A DNA stretch of 64,000 nucleotides from Alcaligenes sp. SORT26 (GCF_017377875.1 NZ_CP070975.1:2790001-2854000), one strand, 5' to 3'; numbered from the stretch's first letter, positions 7,549 to 18,576 are shown. Made by a program: numbers and translations. Notes: generated from the letters alone by a model not told the origin.

Positions 7549-9591
7549 TCAGACAGATAGCCGGTTGAAAGCCGCTTTCAGGCGATCAAACTCGAGGTTA
7601 AAGTCCAAGTTGCGACGTTGAGAGGTCATGGCAGCCATCAAACGGCTACCTTGGTTGTGAGGGCGAATCCAGACCCACACGCGGCGATCCCGGATATAGA
7701 ACATCGAGAACACGCCAATAATCAGAAACAAACAACCCAAGTACACAATGTACATGCCTGGGCTGCGTGCCACCTGGAATACGCTGGCCTGAACTTGCTC
7801 AAAGCTGTCCAAGGTCAACATAACTGGAGCGGGGTAATCGGGCAGGTTGGCAAACGCCAGTACAGCAGACTGAATCCAGCGATTGGCATCGCTGTTTTCC
7901 TGACTGTAATCCAACTCTGGCAAACCTTGTTGCTGTCTGACCAAATCACGCAATTCCGACAGTGTGAACTGAATCATGGGAATCGCAAAACCCAGAATAC
8001 GCTCGCGCTCGGCCTCCGGGACACGGCTGATCAAGCCGTCAAAACCGGCACGTACAAAAGTCTGCAAAGCCGTCCTGGAAGCGGAGAGCATCAGCTCTTT
8101 TTGCTCGGGCGAAGAAGAATTACGTTCGGCAAAACGCTCGGCCGCCTGATTCACCAGGGCTTCGTTCTGCGTAGCCGCACGCAAATCCATGAATTCTTTC
8201 AAGGAACCCTTGTCGTCAGCCGGGAAACGCACATAGCGGAACGGCTCGGCGGGCGAGAAGCGCATACCAGCCAGGAACACCAGGGTGCCATCCAGCTCCA
8301 CAGGCAGCATGTAGTTCACAAACTCGCGGGACTGACCTTGATCGTCAATCAAGCGATAGTTCACGCTGGGGCCGACGTTCTTCAAATGCTGATCTTTCTT
8401 GTTGGCAGCGCTACCGGTCACAGCGGCAACGTGTTCAATCATGGCCTTGGGCTGAGGATCGCCCTCAGTCAGGTTTTCCACGTTGATGGGGCGCAGCTCG
8501 GTCAGTTGCACCGTCAAAGCATGTTCGTTGGGGCTTTCCTGGGCCGCAATGCCTACGGTCTCGCCCACTTTACCGTTCAGAGCAAACGTCTTGGAACCAG
8601 TACCGACCAAGGGATAGCCCTTCAGGCTAAGAATACTGCCACCATCGTCAAAGCCGGACTGATAAACCGTAACGCCCTTGTAGCGCAGGGGCTCGTTCAC
8701 CTCGATGGTGCGCTCGAACGTATCGCCCGTGACCGGATCGGTTACTTCCACTTCGCTCTTGAAGCTGCTAGGCATGCCGGTCGAGTAGTACTCCACCAGG
8801 AAACGCTTGAGTTCCAGGGCGAAAGGCAGGGGCTGAATCAGGACGCCATCACCAGAATTGATAACCGCCGTTGCCGTACGGGCGCCCTCAGGCACCAGCA
8901 TATTGGCGCGGAAGCTGGGATTGCCCAGACCCAGTCGACCCGACTCGGGCACCTGGGAAATCAGCATGTTTTCAGTAATGGGCTGTTTGCCACCCAGCCA
9001 CACTTGCACTCGCACGGGCAATTCGCTGTCCAGCAGACCACCCACACAGATCACCACAATGGCCAGGTGAGCAAAGATGTAACCCAGCTTGTTGGCGCTG
9101 CCCTTCTTGGCCGCCATCATCATGCTGCCGTCGTCATCCTGACGCACGCGCACGGCGTAACCCTGGGACTGCAACCATCCCTGCACCTGCTCGCGACTAT
9201 GGGCAGGCGCACCGGCACTTTCCAGTTCGACACGATGGGGGAAGGCTTTCAGACTGCCGCCGCGCACATGTTCTTTGAACGTGCGCATCTCGCGGATCAT
9301 CTTGGGGGCATTGCGAATGACGCACAGCGTGGTCGAAACCACCAGAAACGTCATGATGACCATGAACCAGCCACTGTTGTAGATGGACCAGATCGAGAAA
9401 TGATCGAAAAACTCAAACCAGTACGGCCCGAATTGATCGATATACGTATTAGCAGGCTGATTTTGCGCCAGAACAGTGCCGATCAGGCTGGCTACGCAAA
9501 TGAACATCAGCAAGCTGATGGCAAAGCGCATCGAACCGAGCAATTCCAGGAAATCGGCCGCAAAGCGACGTACAGGGGATACTTTTTTCAC
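7549..9591 (-). CDS. resB: Cytochrome c biogenesis protein ResB
   Basis: Partner of CcsB in System II cytochrome c maturation. The 680-residue protein has two N-terminal TM segments (about 19-42 and 73-91), a third near 170-190, a long periplasmic region, and a last TM near the C-terminus (about 615-640, GMYIVYLGCLFLIIGVFSMF) followed by a basic tail. The N-terminal LLGSMRFAISLLMFICVASLIGTVLAQ is typical of ResB. Its length is in the usual range for betaproteobacterial ResB. It lies between the cytochrome c4 gene and ccsB, all on the - strand, so an apocytochrome substrate is encoded beside its assembly factors. Confidence 0.95.
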   Translation of the reverse strand: MKKVSPVRRFAADFLELLGSMRFAISLLMFICVASLIGTVLAQNQPANTYIDQFGPYWFEFFDHFSIWSIYNSGWFMVIMTFLVVSTTLCVIRNAPKMIREMRTFKEHVRGGSLKAFPHRVELESAGAPAHSREQVQGWLQSQGYAVRVRQDDDGSMMMAAKKGSANKLGYIFAHLAIVVICVGGLLDSELPVRVQVWLGGKQPITENMLISQVPESGRLGLGNPSFRANMLVPEGARTATAVINSGDGVLIQPLPFALELKRFLVEYYSTGMPSSFKSEVEVTDPVTGDTFERTIEVNEPLRYKGVTVYQSGFDDGGSILSLKGYPLVGTGSKTFALNGKVGETVGIAAQESPNEHALTVQLTELRPINVENLTEGDPQPKAMIEHVAAVTGSAANKKDQHLKNVGPSVNYRLIDDQGQSREFVNYMLPVELDGTLVFLAGMRFSPAEPFRYVRFPADDKGSLKEFMDLRAATQNEALVNQAAERFAERNSSSPEQKELMLSASRTALQTFVRAGFDGLISRVPEAERERILGFAIPMIQFTLSELRDLVRQQQGLPELDYSQENSDANRWIQSAVLAFANLPDYPAPVMLTLDSFEQVQASVFQVARSPGMYIVYLGCLFLIIGVFSMFYIRDRRVWVWIRPHNQGSRLMAAMTSQRRNLDFNLEFDRLKAAFNRLSV

Positions 9592-9786
9592 AAAGGCTAG
9601 CTTAGGAGGTGGGGGGTTTCACCGGAAACATCCAGACTTGGAGCGCAGAACACGCACAAAGTTCGATTACTGGACAAAACACCAACACGAGACCCGGCCC
9701 AAATCGGCACTGCCCGTTGTTAAGGCACCCAAACCGCCACGACCTTCAGGAAGAAGCTGGGGCCCAAGCGAATGTCAGGGTGTAGA

Positions 9787-9817
9787 CAGTCAGGGGGCCA
9801 ATGGCCCCCTTTGACTG
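9787..9817 (-). terminator. Hairpin between cytochrome c4 and resB
   Basis: Stem GGGGGCC/GGCCCCC with loop AAT, flanked by a second pair CAGTCA/TGACTG beyond a 2-base bulge, immediately after the cytochrome c4 stop. There is no T-run, so it may be a 3'-end stabiliser or partial terminator lowering resB/ccsB expression relative to cytochrome c4. Confidence 0.55.
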
Positions 9818-9818
9818 A

Positions 9819-10523
9819 TTAACGCAGGCCGGCTGCGAAATCTGACACAGCAGCAATGTCGGAGTCCGACATACGGTCTGCGATGTCATGCATCATCGGG
9901 CCATTGGCACGGTCGCCACTGCGGAACAATTTGAGCTGTTCGGCGATGTAGGCAGGGTGCTGACCCGCAAGACGGGGGAACTGACCGGGCATACCAGCGC
10001 CATCAGGCGAGTGGCAAGCGGCACAGGCCGCAACACCGCGCTCGGGCAAACCGCCGCGCCAGATCTTTTGGCCGCGTTCCATGGTGTCTTCTTTGCTGGC
10101 GTTAGCAGCCTGTTCCCAGTCCACGGACTGTTGGGACAGATACAACGACACGTTTTTCATGTCTTCTTCAGTCAGGCCAGCCGCGATAGCCGTCATCAGG
10201 CTATTGGCGCCTTCTGGGCCACGACGCGAGGGCTGGGACTTTTCGTCCTTGGCACGGAAATCGTGCAACTGCTTGACCAGGTACTCGTACGGCTGGTGAG
10301 CCAGCGACGGGTTCACTGGAATAATGCTGTTGCCGCCATCCCCGTGACAGGTCACACAGGCCAGCACACCACGCGACATCTCACCTTGCAGGTAGAGCTG
10401 CTCGCCTTTGGCGGCATCTGGCTTGGCCAGACCGGCTGCATTGGCCACGTTAGCGGTAAAAACCACAGAGCAAGCCATCGTCAGGCTGCTTGCGATAACG
10501 ACTCGGGAAAGCGCACGCTTCAT
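9819..10523 (-). CDS. Dihaem cytochrome c4, periplasmic
   Basis: A 234-residue exported electron carrier. A signal peptide of about 30 residues (MKRALSRVVI... ending ANVANAA) is followed by two homologous class I cytochrome domains, each with one haem site: C56-VTCH and C167-AACH. Likely sixth-ligand methionines are present downstream in each half. Cytochromes c4 pass electrons from the bc1 complex to terminal oxidases or nitrogen-oxide reductases. The gene is followed on the same strand by resB and ccsB, which attach its haems. It is divergent from engB, as in many betaproteobacteria. Confidence 0.93.
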   Translation of the reverse strand: MKRALSRVVIASSLTMACSVVFTANVANAAGLAKPDAAKGEQLYLQGEMSRGVLACVTCHGDGGNSIIPVNPSLAHQPYEYLVKQLHDFRAKDEKSQPSRRGPEGANSLMTAIAAGLTEEDMKNVSLYLSQQSVDWEQAANASKEDTMERGQKIWRGGLPERGVAACAACHSPDGAGMPGQFPRLAGQHPAYIAEQLKLFRSGDRANGPMMHDIADRMSDSDIAAVSDFAAGLR

Positions 10524-10640
10524 TTGGACCTCGATAATCGCGAATCAATCGGGGTGCCGCATGCGCCCCGCAAAAGCCACCGTAAGCCGCTGGTCAGTAC
10601 CCAGTGGAATACGACATTACTGTTTCAAATCGAGAGATTA

Positions 10641-10646
10641 TACAAT
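10641..10646 (+). promoter_or_regulatory. Candidate -10 element for engB-hemB
   Basis: TACAAT within TATACAAT, 35 bases before the engB start, in the gap divergent from cytochrome c4. No good -35 hexamer was found at the right distance, so this is tentative. Confidence 0.35.
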
Positions 10647-10680
10647 AGGCTCTGAACCAATATGGAATTACGCTGCAACC

Positions 10681-12320
<1,640 letters not shown>

Positions 12321-12338
12321 TTCACATCAATCAGAACG

Positions 12339-12371
12339 CAAAAAACGCAGCCTGTGAGCTGCGTTTTTTGT
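12339..12371. terminator. Bidirectional intrinsic terminator between hemB and dsbD
   Basis: Stem AAAAAACGCAGC / GCTGCGTTTTTT with a 6-base loop. It has a T-run on the + side and A-rich sequence upstream, so it can act in both directions for the convergent genes. Confidence 0.9.
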
Positions 12372-12438
12372 TGCTTGTACACGACGATCTATCGCCTCTT
12401 AGACCCAGATAGAGGAAATTTCGACCCGATCAAGCCGG

Positions 12439-14364
12439 TCAGGCACCCGCCAACACCTCATCGAGCACCTTGGAGAAGCGGCTGGCGTCCTGAAAACCGA
12501 TAACGCGCAGTTGCTCCAACTGTTTCCCCTTGGAATCAAAAAACATGATGCCGGGCGGGCCGAACAGGCGGAAATGTTTGAGCAGTTCACGATCCTCTGG
12601 CGTATTGGCGGTGACATCTACCTGCAGCAGTTCAAACTGCGCCATGCGTTGTGCAACCGAGGGATCGCTGAAGGTGAAGTTCTCCATCTCAATGCAGGAC
12701 ACGCACCAGTCCGCATAGAAATCCAGCATCACAGGACGAGTTGCTTTGGCCAAGCGCTCCTCGAGCTCCTGCAAACTGTTCACACGCTGGAATTCCACTT
12801 TGCTTTGTGCCGCCGCTACAGTGCCGGTGGATTTCAGGCCTTCCAAAGGACGAATCACGCTGGGGCGGCTCAATGCAATGCTGACCAGCATCATGATGGC
12901 CCAGACAGCCAGCAGGACGCCCACACCTTGTCGCAACCCCGACCAGGGCGTGCGCTCCGCCGTCCCGCGCCCAAAGGCCCCCAACAAAGCGGCAGCCCAC
13001 AAAGCCAATACAACCCAGCCAAACACAGCGACGGTGCCGGACATCAAGGGCGACACCATCCACCAGGCAGTGGCCAGCAACAAAACACCAAACGCGGTTT
13101 TGACGCTTTCCATCCAGGCACCGGCCTTGGGCAACACCCGACCAGACCCCGCACCCACGACCAGCAGCAACACACCCGAGCCCCAGGCCAAGGCAAACAA
13201 GGCCGAGCCACCCAGAACCACATCACCCGTCTGCGAAATAAACAGCAGCACGCCCGCCAATGGGGCCGCCACGCAAGGGCCAACAATCAAGGCGGACAAC
13301 ATGCCCATCAGGAACACGCCGCCCAACTGACCGCCGGGCAAGCGATTCATTCGCTCGTTCAGGCGTGTCTGCAAACCGGCCGGAGCCTGCAAGGTAAAGA
13401 CGTCCAGCATGGACAGGGCCAATGCCACCAGAATCAGCGCGAACAAGCCCAGCACCCAAGGGTTCTGCAACCAGCTCGCTAAACCTGCACCTAGCAACCC
13501 GGCAGCAACACCCAGCAAGGTGTAGACCAGCGACAGGCCCAGCACAAAAGCGAAGGCCATTTTCAGGCCGTGCCAGCGCGACGGTGCAGGCTGATTACGG
13601 CCTGCAATAATCGACAGCAGAATAGGCACCATAGGCAGGACGCAAGGCGTAAAGGACAGCAGCAAGCCGAACACAAAGCTCAGCAGCACGATCTGGCCCC
13701 AACCCGCCTGTTTCAGATAATCCGCCAAACCCACATCGCTCAGGCTCAGTGCAGAGGCCATGCCACCTGTGCCGGGTGTGGCAGAGGAACTGGACGTTGC
13801 TGTGTCAGTCTTCTGGGTGGCGCCTTCGCCCGGAGCAGGCACCGACAACACTCCAAAAGGTCCCGCCACTTCCCAGCCTTGCCCGGTAGGAATCAAGGTC
13901 AGGGTTTGGGTAGAGGGGGAATAACATAGGCCCGCATCCGCGCAGCCCTGGCTGACCACATCAATTTTCAGATCCTGGCCAATAGCGCTATCAGCCAAAA
14001 CCGGGACGCGCAGAGTCACCGAATTTCGGTAAACCTCCATGACCTCGTCAAAGGTAGGGTCGTACACCTTTTCGCCATCGGGAAGCTGGGGGCTGCCCAA
14101 ATGCTCCGCCTTCTCGGTCGAGATCTCGAAGCGCTTGCGATACATATAGTATTCAGGCGCGATCTGGAAATGGATATCCAGTTGATCTGGCTGACTCATG
14201 GCCGCAGTCAGGACAAAAGCCTGCTCCGGGTCCAAGAACTCTTCTTCTGCCTGGGCCGTCAAAGGGACCGCTGCCAGCCAGGCCAGCATCAAGACAAAGA
14301 GAACGGCAAACCAGGCGCCAGGACGCTGGGCGGGAAACAGGGAACGCTTCAAAGACAAGGACAC
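12439..14364 (-). CDS. dsbD: Thiol:disulfide interchange protein DsbD
   Basis: Carries electrons from cytoplasmic thioredoxin across the inner membrane to periplasmic disulfide isomerases and cytochrome c thiol reductants. The 641-residue protein has a signal peptide (to about residue 39), an N-terminal alpha domain with the Cys pair C141-x5-C147 (CADAGLC), a central membrane domain of about eight helices with the redox cysteines in FTPCVLPMVP and VGPCVAAPLAG, and a C-terminal thioredoxin-like domain with C554-VSC. All six expected cysteines are present. It follows cutA by 36 bases on the same strand, the same pairing as in E. coli. Confidence 0.95.
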   Translation of the reverse strand: MSLSLKRSLFPAQRPGAWFAVLFVLMLAWLAAVPLTAQAEEEFLDPEQAFVLTAAMSQPDQLDIHFQIAPEYYMYRKRFEISTEKAEHLGSPQLPDGEKVYDPTFDEVMEVYRNSVTLRVPVLADSAIGQDLKIDVVSQGCADAGLCYSPSTQTLTLIPTGQGWEVAGPFGVLSVPAPGEGATQKTDTATSSSSATPGTGGMASALSLSDVGLADYLKQAGWGQIVLLSFVFGLLLSFTPCVLPMVPILLSIIAGRNQPAPSRWHGLKMAFAFVLGLSLVYTLLGVAAGLLGAGLASWLQNPWVLGLFALILVALALSMLDVFTLQAPAGLQTRLNERMNRLPGGQLGGVFLMGMLSALIVGPCVAAPLAGVLLFISQTGDVVLGGSALFALAWGSGVLLLVVGAGSGRVLPKAGAWMESVKTAFGVLLLATAWWMVSPLMSGTVAVFGWVVLALWAAALLGAFGRGTAERTPWSGLRQGVGVLLAVWAIMMLVSIALSRPSVIRPLEGLKSTGTVAAAQSKVEFQRVNSLQELEERLAKATRPVMLDFYADWCVSCIEMENFTFSDPSVAQRMAQFELLQVDVTANTPEDRELLKHFRLFGPPGIMFFDSKGKQLEQLRVIGFQDASRFSKVLDEVLAGA

Positions 14365-14400
14365 AAATCTATTCCGGTTTTTTAGGCTGGGCCATCTGAA

Positions 14401-14787
14401 TCAGGCAGGACGCGTCTGGGTCCGCACCCAATCAAGATAAGCGGTGAAACCACCAACAACAGGAAGAACAATCAGTTCAGGCAATTCGTACGGATGCTGC
14501 TCTCGCAAGCGATCTGCCAGTTCCGGTAGCCGGGCTACTGTGGTTTTGAAAGTCAGTGTGATTTCCTCATCGCCCTGTAACTCCCCTTGCCACATGTACA
14601 TAGACAAACTGGCAGGCGCAAGGTTCGCACAAGCTGCAATTCCATCCTCAACCAAGTGATGAGCCAGGTATTTGGCCAGCATCATATCGGGCACAGTCGT
14701 CTGCACCAGCACCACATACTGGGCATCCAGATCGGGCACAGTCAGGTCCAGCTTGGGTTTGGAATGGGAGGGACTATCAGAGGACAT
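14401..14787 (-). CDS. cutA: Divalent cation tolerance protein CutA
   Basis: A small trimeric, PII-like protein associated with copper and other divalent cation tolerance; its biochemical role is unsettled. The 128-residue product has a ~20-residue non-conserved N-terminal extension and then the CutA1 core: VVLVQTTVPD, AACANLAPASLSMYMWQGELQ and HPYELPELIVLPV. It lies directly upstream of dsbD on the - strand and is likely co-transcribed. Confidence 0.93.
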   Translation of the reverse strand: MSSDSPSHSKPKLDLTVPDLDAQYVVLVQTTVPDMMLAKYLAHHLVEDGIAACANLAPASLSMYMWQGELQGDEEITLTFKTTVARLPELADRLREQHPYELPELIVLPVVGGFTAYLDWVRTQTRPA

Positions 14788-14834
14788 GCAGGGCTCCTAA
14801 TCAGAGCCCTTAGTGTAGCGCTTCAGGCTCCGGC

Positions 14835-15809
14835 TTAGAGGCCGGAGCGGGCTCGACTCAAGCCACTTAAGGTCTCGGACGGGCGCTCGCCATAGCTATG
14901 CCGATAATCGGCCGAAAACTGCCCCAAATGGGTAAAACCACAGGCCATGGCGACCTCGGTCACCGACATGCCACCTTCCTGCAAATGACGCCGAGCCGCC
15001 TCCAAACGCATCTGCTTCAAGCGCGCCATCGGTGCCACTCCCAGATGCTCCCGGAATCCGGCATACAGACTGCGTACGCTGACACCAGCGGCCTGGGCAA
15101 TATCGCCAATCGTGATGGACTGACTGGCCTGGCTTTCCATGAAGTCCAAGGCGCGACGCAAAACATGCGGCACCGCAGCAGCGGTTTTGTGAGCAGGCTG
15201 ATTGTGCTGATGCAGCTCGAACAAAGCATAAATCAAGGTTTGCTCGAACTGCTTCACCTGACGGGCCTGGTCAAACAAGGTCCCGTCCGACACCTCGGCA
15301 AACTGCCAATCCAGCAAACGGCGCAGGCTGGCCCCACCGGGCGCATCCAAAGGAATAGACGGCTGAAACTCCAAGGGCCCACGCACAGGCTGCGCAAAAT
15401 AATCCTGATAATGACGCTCCAGCCCTTGGCGTCCAATACGCACAAACAGCTTATCGGCCTCCAGGCTGTGTTCCATGCTGAAAGCTTGAGTCGGGCTAAT
15501 GATGGAAGCCAGGCGCGAGGTGGACGCAAAACGCCCATGCACCGTATGGATCTGCTCTTGACCCGACAAGGGGATTTGCAAGAGATAGAAATCGTCCAGA
15601 GGTTGAGGCTCAATTTGCACCTGCGCCCCATAACGCAATCGACCATAAGCGACATCCTGACCTTGGCGCAGATACAGACGTGCATTCAGGCGCTGACGCG
15701 TATCCGTCAACGTCAGGCTGTGTGGGCAGAAAACCTGGGAGATATAGTGCTGAACGCAGTCCACATCCTGCGAATGCAGCTGGGCATAGCGATTCAGTAT
15801 GGTGGTCAT
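14835..15809 (-). CDS. AraC-family transcriptional regulator
   Basis: A 324-residue activator-like protein with an N-terminal AraC-binding-like sensor domain and a C-terminal pair of helix-turn-helix motifs (DIAQAAGVSVRSLYAGFREHLG and VTEVAMACGFTHLGQFSADYRHSYGERPSE). The open frame extends 22 codons further to 15875, but that extension overlaps a terminator-like hairpin with T-run at 15829-15858, so the ATG at 15809 is preferred. It lies next to the flavin reductase/monooxygenase pair on the same strand and may control it. The ligand is unknown. Confidence 0.85.
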   Translation of the reverse strand: MTTILNRYAQLHSQDVDCVQHYISQVFCPHSLTLTDTRQRLNARLYLRQGQDVAYGRLRYGAQVQIEPQPLDDFYLLQIPLSGQEQIHTVHGRFASTSRLASIISPTQAFSMEHSLEADKLFVRIGRQGLERHYQDYFAQPVRGPLEFQPSIPLDAPGGASLRRLLDWQFAEVSDGTLFDQARQVKQFEQTLIYALFELHQHNQPAHKTAAAVPHVLRRALDFMESQASQSITIGDIAQAAGVSVRSLYAGFREHLGVAPMARLKQMRLEAARRHLQEGGMSVTEVAMACGFTHLGQFSADYRHSYGERPSETLSGLSRARSGL

Positions 15810-15828
15810 GAGCGTCGCGACAAGCGAT

Positions 15829-15858
15829 AAAAAAAGCTGTGCCCTAGTGTGACACAGC
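15829..15858 (-). terminator. Intrinsic terminator after the flavin reductase gene
   Basis: On the - strand, stem GCTGTG/CACAGC with an 11-base loop, followed by seven T (complement of 15829-15835). It is ~85 bases past the flavin reductase stop and just upstream of the chosen AraC start. Confidence 0.72.
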
Positions 15859-15941
15859 CTCTTGCACTGCAACATCGAGACAATCCCTAGGCCACCCCCT
15901 CACCAGGCATGCGCCAGGCCAGGAACGGCCATCTCGACGGT

Positions 15942-16487
15942 TTACTGGCCCTGAAAACGGCCAAAGCGTCCTTGCCAATACAGCAAAGGCGAATCCTGCT
16001 CCTGCTCGGCATGGTGTACTTGCAGCACCCGGCCCAATACCAGGGCATGGCTATGGCGCTCAATCACTTCCACAATCTGGCAGGCCAAAGCTGCGGGCGC
16101 TTGCCGTGCCAGCCAAATACCGTGCTCGGTCCGCAGCCAATCATGACCGGCATAGCGGGCATCGCCCTGTTCGCCTTTAAAACCGGCAAACTGCAACGCC
16201 AGGCCAGCCTGCTCAACGCCCAGAATATTCACGCCAAACAGACCGCTGTCGCGCATCAAAGGCCAGGATGACGAGCTTTGATTGACGCAGACCAGCACCT
16301 CCGCCGGGTCAGCCGCAACCGACGTCACCGAAGTCGCAGTCAAGCCGCTACGCTGGCCCTGATGGTCGACCGTAATGACATTGGCCGTACCGCCCAGATG
16401 GCGCATGGCCAGTTTGAATTGCTCGGCAGAAACCCCCGGCGCTTGTAACACTTGGTCTGTCGGCAAGGAAGCCAATTCCACAGGCAT
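15942..16487 (-). CDS. Flavin reductase family protein (reductase partner of the adjacent monooxygenase)
   Basis: A 181-residue FMN-binding split-barrel reductase that should supply reduced flavin, using NAD(P)H, to the neighbouring luciferase-type monooxygenase. Features include the N-terminal FKLAMRHLGGTANVITVDHQGQRSGLTATSVTSVAADPAEVLVCVN segment (positions about 24-70), the FGVNILG strand and the FAGFKGE region. It follows the oxygenase gene by 124 bases on the same strand. The separation into oxygenase plus reductase is typical of two-component flavin systems such as SsuD/SsuE and RutA/RutF. The physiological substrate is not evident. Confidence 0.88.
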   Translation of the reverse strand: MPVELASLPTDQVLQAPGVSAEQFKLAMRHLGGTANVITVDHQGQRSGLTATSVTSVAADPAEVLVCVNQSSSSWPLMRDSGLFGVNILGVEQAGLALQFAGFKGEQGDARYAGHDWLRTEHGIWLARQAPAALACQIVEVIERHSHALVLGRVLQVHHAEQEQDSPLLYWQGRFGRFQGQ

Positions 16488-16510
16488 GATTCACCTTTTT
16501 TAATCTTATG

Positions 16511-16539
16511 GGCAACACCGCCATCACGACGGCGTTGCC
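16511..16539 (-). other. Intercistronic hairpin between monooxygenase and reductase genes
   Basis: GGCAAC...GTTGCC arms with further CCG/CGG pairing around one mismatch. No T-run follows on the - strand. It could protect the upstream mRNA and bias expression toward the oxygenase. Confidence 0.4.
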
Positions 16540-16611
16540 TGCATGGCTTACGTGTACTGGCCATCCCCCCGTGGCAGAACCCAAGCCTGCCGGATAGCCC
16601 GCGTATCGCTA

Positions 16612-17697
16612 TTAGCGAATGCCACGCTGCTGCAACAAAGGCAGCACAGTATCACGGAAATACGGGAATTCCTTTACATAGTCCACAAAGGACAAGGTTG
16701 TTCCACGGAAACCAGCGGCGTGCAGAGCACACAAACTATCGGCAACTTGCTCGGGTGTCCCCACCAACGGGAAGCCACCATGACCAGCTGCCATGCGTTC
16801 ACGAATCTGCTCCAGCAACTCGTGCGGGAAGGAATGAGCATGGGCAAACTGCAAGTTCATCAGATTGTCCACGGCGCCATTGTCGATATTGCCCATGATG
16901 CGCTCCCACTCCGCCTTGGCTTCAGCTTCCGTAGGACGGCAAACCACGTGCGAGAAGGTCATGACATCAACCTTGCGGCCCTGTGCATCCCCTTGTGCCT
17001 TCAGTTCAGCTACTTCCTTCTTCGAGCGCTCCAACTCCATGGCCGGGGTGAACAGGAAGTTGGCATTGCGGCTGGCAAACTCGCGGCCTTGACCGGAACC
17101 AGCGGCGTTAAAGATAGGTGGGTCAAACTCTGGACGAGGGTTGCCGTACACGCCTTTGGCCTGGAAGTACTTTCCATCCCAATCGAAACGGCCATCGTGA
17201 TGCCAGATTTTCTTGATCAGGTCGAACCACTCTTGCGCGTAGCCGTAGCGAGTTTCGTGATCATCAGGCAGCTTCACACCCAGAGCATCGTACTCAGGCT
17301 TGTTCCAGCCAGCCACGATATTCAAGCCCACACGGTTGCCGCTCATCTGCGCCATAGTGGCGATTTGCTTGGCCACCACAACAGGATGGTTGGCAACAGT
17401 ATGCACCGTGGCAAAAACGCTGATATTGCGTGTATTGGCCAGCAAGGCGGTCGCCCAGGTCACGGTCTCCAATACATAACCGTGGAAATCGGTTTCGCCA
17501 CCGTAACCAATCCAGCGAGCGATGGGCAGCATGAAGTCCATACCGGCATCATCCAGCAGCTTGCCCAGCTTCAGATTGTTTTCCCACGTGGCTTGCCAGC
17601 GATCAGGCAAAGTGGATACCGTCATGCCACCACCACAGTTAGTGGCAAAGGTGCCCAGCAAAAACTTATCGTGTGTGAGCAATGTATTCTGTGCCAT
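16612..17697 (-). CDS. LLM-class (luciferase-like) FMNH2-dependent monooxygenase, SfnG/RutA-like
   Basis: A 361-residue TIM-barrel flavin monooxygenase. Recognisable family segments are FMLPIARWIGYGGETDFHG, SVFATVHTVANHPVVVAKQI, the NIVAGWNKPEY block (also seen as VTGW/VSGW in RutA and SfnG), and the C-terminal GTPEQVADSL. RutA, SsuD and SfnG relatives oxidise pyrimidines, alkanesulfonates or dimethylsulfone, so sulfur or nitrogen scavenging is plausible, but the substrate cannot be read from sequence. A good ribosome binding site (AGGAG) precedes the ATG. It is followed by its probable flavin reductase and an AraC regulator. Confidence 0.87.
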   Translation of the reverse strand: MAQNTLLTHDKFLLGTFATNCGGGMTVSTLPDRWQATWENNLKLGKLLDDAGMDFMLPIARWIGYGGETDFHGYVLETVTWATALLANTRNISVFATVHTVANHPVVVAKQIATMAQMSGNRVGLNIVAGWNKPEYDALGVKLPDDHETRYGYAQEWFDLIKKIWHHDGRFDWDGKYFQAKGVYGNPRPEFDPPIFNAAGSGQGREFASRNANFLFTPAMELERSKKEVAELKAQGDAQGRKVDVMTFSHVVCRPTEAEAKAEWERIMGNIDNGAVDNLMNLQFAHAHSFPHELLEQIRERMAAGHGGFPLVGTPEQVADSLCALHAAGFRGTTLSFVDYVKEFPYFRDTVLPLLQQRGIR

Positions 17698-18003
17698 CGC
17701 CAGTCTCCTGAAAATCGTCGTTCTTTACAGCTCGCCACCATGACGAAGCTGATATAGCGCAGATTTTATGGAGCGGCCCAAAGGCCCACTATCAGATCCC
17801 TGCCGGTTTTATCAATTGCCTGCAATTATTTGAACCATAAAGTGATGCAAACTGCGGAACCTGGTGAAAACCCTTATATAACAATGCATTGCCGATACTT
17901 CTCAAGCGGCTTTTAACACTCATAAGTTCCTGCTTTGCTCCCCCATCCTAAAGCTGGAGCAACTCCAAGAAAGAGCCTTACCTTGAGGCTACAAATAATT
18001 AGC
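17698..18003. other. Intergenic region upstream of the monooxygenase operon
   Basis: About 300 bases between the monooxygenase start and the alpha-operon terminator, relatively AT-rich. It must contain the monooxygenase promoter (- strand), but no convincing -10/-35 pair or sigma-54 site was found. No gene seen. Confidence 0.5.
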
Positions 18004-18036
18004 ACATAAAAAAACGGACTCCTGAGAGTCCGTTTT
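18004..18036 (-). terminator. Terminator of the spc/alpha ribosomal operon
   Basis: 11-bp stem AAAACGGACTC/GAGTCCGTTTT with a 4-base loop; on the - strand it is followed by a T-run. It lies just after rplQ. Confidence 0.92.
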
Positions 18037-18063
18037 CAATACTACTTTAGAAACAAGCGGCGC

Positions 18064-18450
18064 TTATTCAGCAGCGGCTTCTTCCTGAACTTCTGGACGA
18101 TCCACCAGTTCCATGAATGCCATAGGAGCGTTGTCGCCCTGACGGAAACCCATTTTCAGAACACGGGTGTAGCCACCGTTACGCTCTTGGTAACGTGGGC
18201 CAATCACTTCAAACAACTTGGTAACGGCATCGCGGTCGCGCAGACGGGCGAAAGCCAGGCGGCGGTTAGCCAAAGTTGGGTTCTTAGCCAAAGTGATCAG
18301 GGGCTCAACCACGCGACGCAGCTCTTTAGCTTTAGGCAGTGTGGTTTTGATGGCTTCGTGAGTCAGCAGGGACACGGACATGTTGCGGAACATGGCCAAA
18401 CGGTGGCTGCTGGTACGATTCAGTTTACGTAGACCGTGACGGTGACGCAT
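18064..18450 (-). CDS. rplQ: Large subunit ribosomal protein L17
   Basis: 128 residues, starting [20 protein letters not shown], the invariant L17 N-terminus. It binds 23S rRNA near the exit tunnel. It is the last gene of the alpha operon, downstream of rpoA after an unusually long 203-base gap that holds a hairpin. The acidic C-terminal tail (EVQEEAAAE) is a lineage-specific extension. Confidence 0.97.
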   Translation of the reverse strand: MRHRHGLRKLNRTSSHRLAMFRNMSVSLLTHEAIKTTLPKAKELRRVVEPLITLAKNPTLANRRLAFARLRDRDAVTKLFEVIGPRYQERNGGYTRVLKMGFRQGDNAPMAFMELVDRPEVQEEAAAE

Positions 18451-18576
18451 GATGATTTTCCTAAATAATGAATCTAATTGGCACGCCGCTTATGCGACAT
18501 GCGTAAATCCGGTTCTTCTATCAGCTAAGCTGCGGACCAGATGGACAGCGCAAAACAATAACACGTTTTTAGCCAC

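Noticed and set aside
6193-9600. Long + strand frames opposite ccsB and resB (6193-7560, 7618-9600)
   Set aside because: They are antisense shadows. The - strand products are recognised cytochrome c biogenesis proteins.
10408-10680. Upstream extension of the engB frame
   Set aside because: It runs antisense through the cytochrome c4 signal region; the ATG at 10681 gives the family N-terminus and length.
17821-17880. A possible sigma-54 promoter for the monooxygenase gene
   Set aside because: The best GG/GC pair on the - strand has 11 rather than 10 bases between, and the surrounding consensus is poor.
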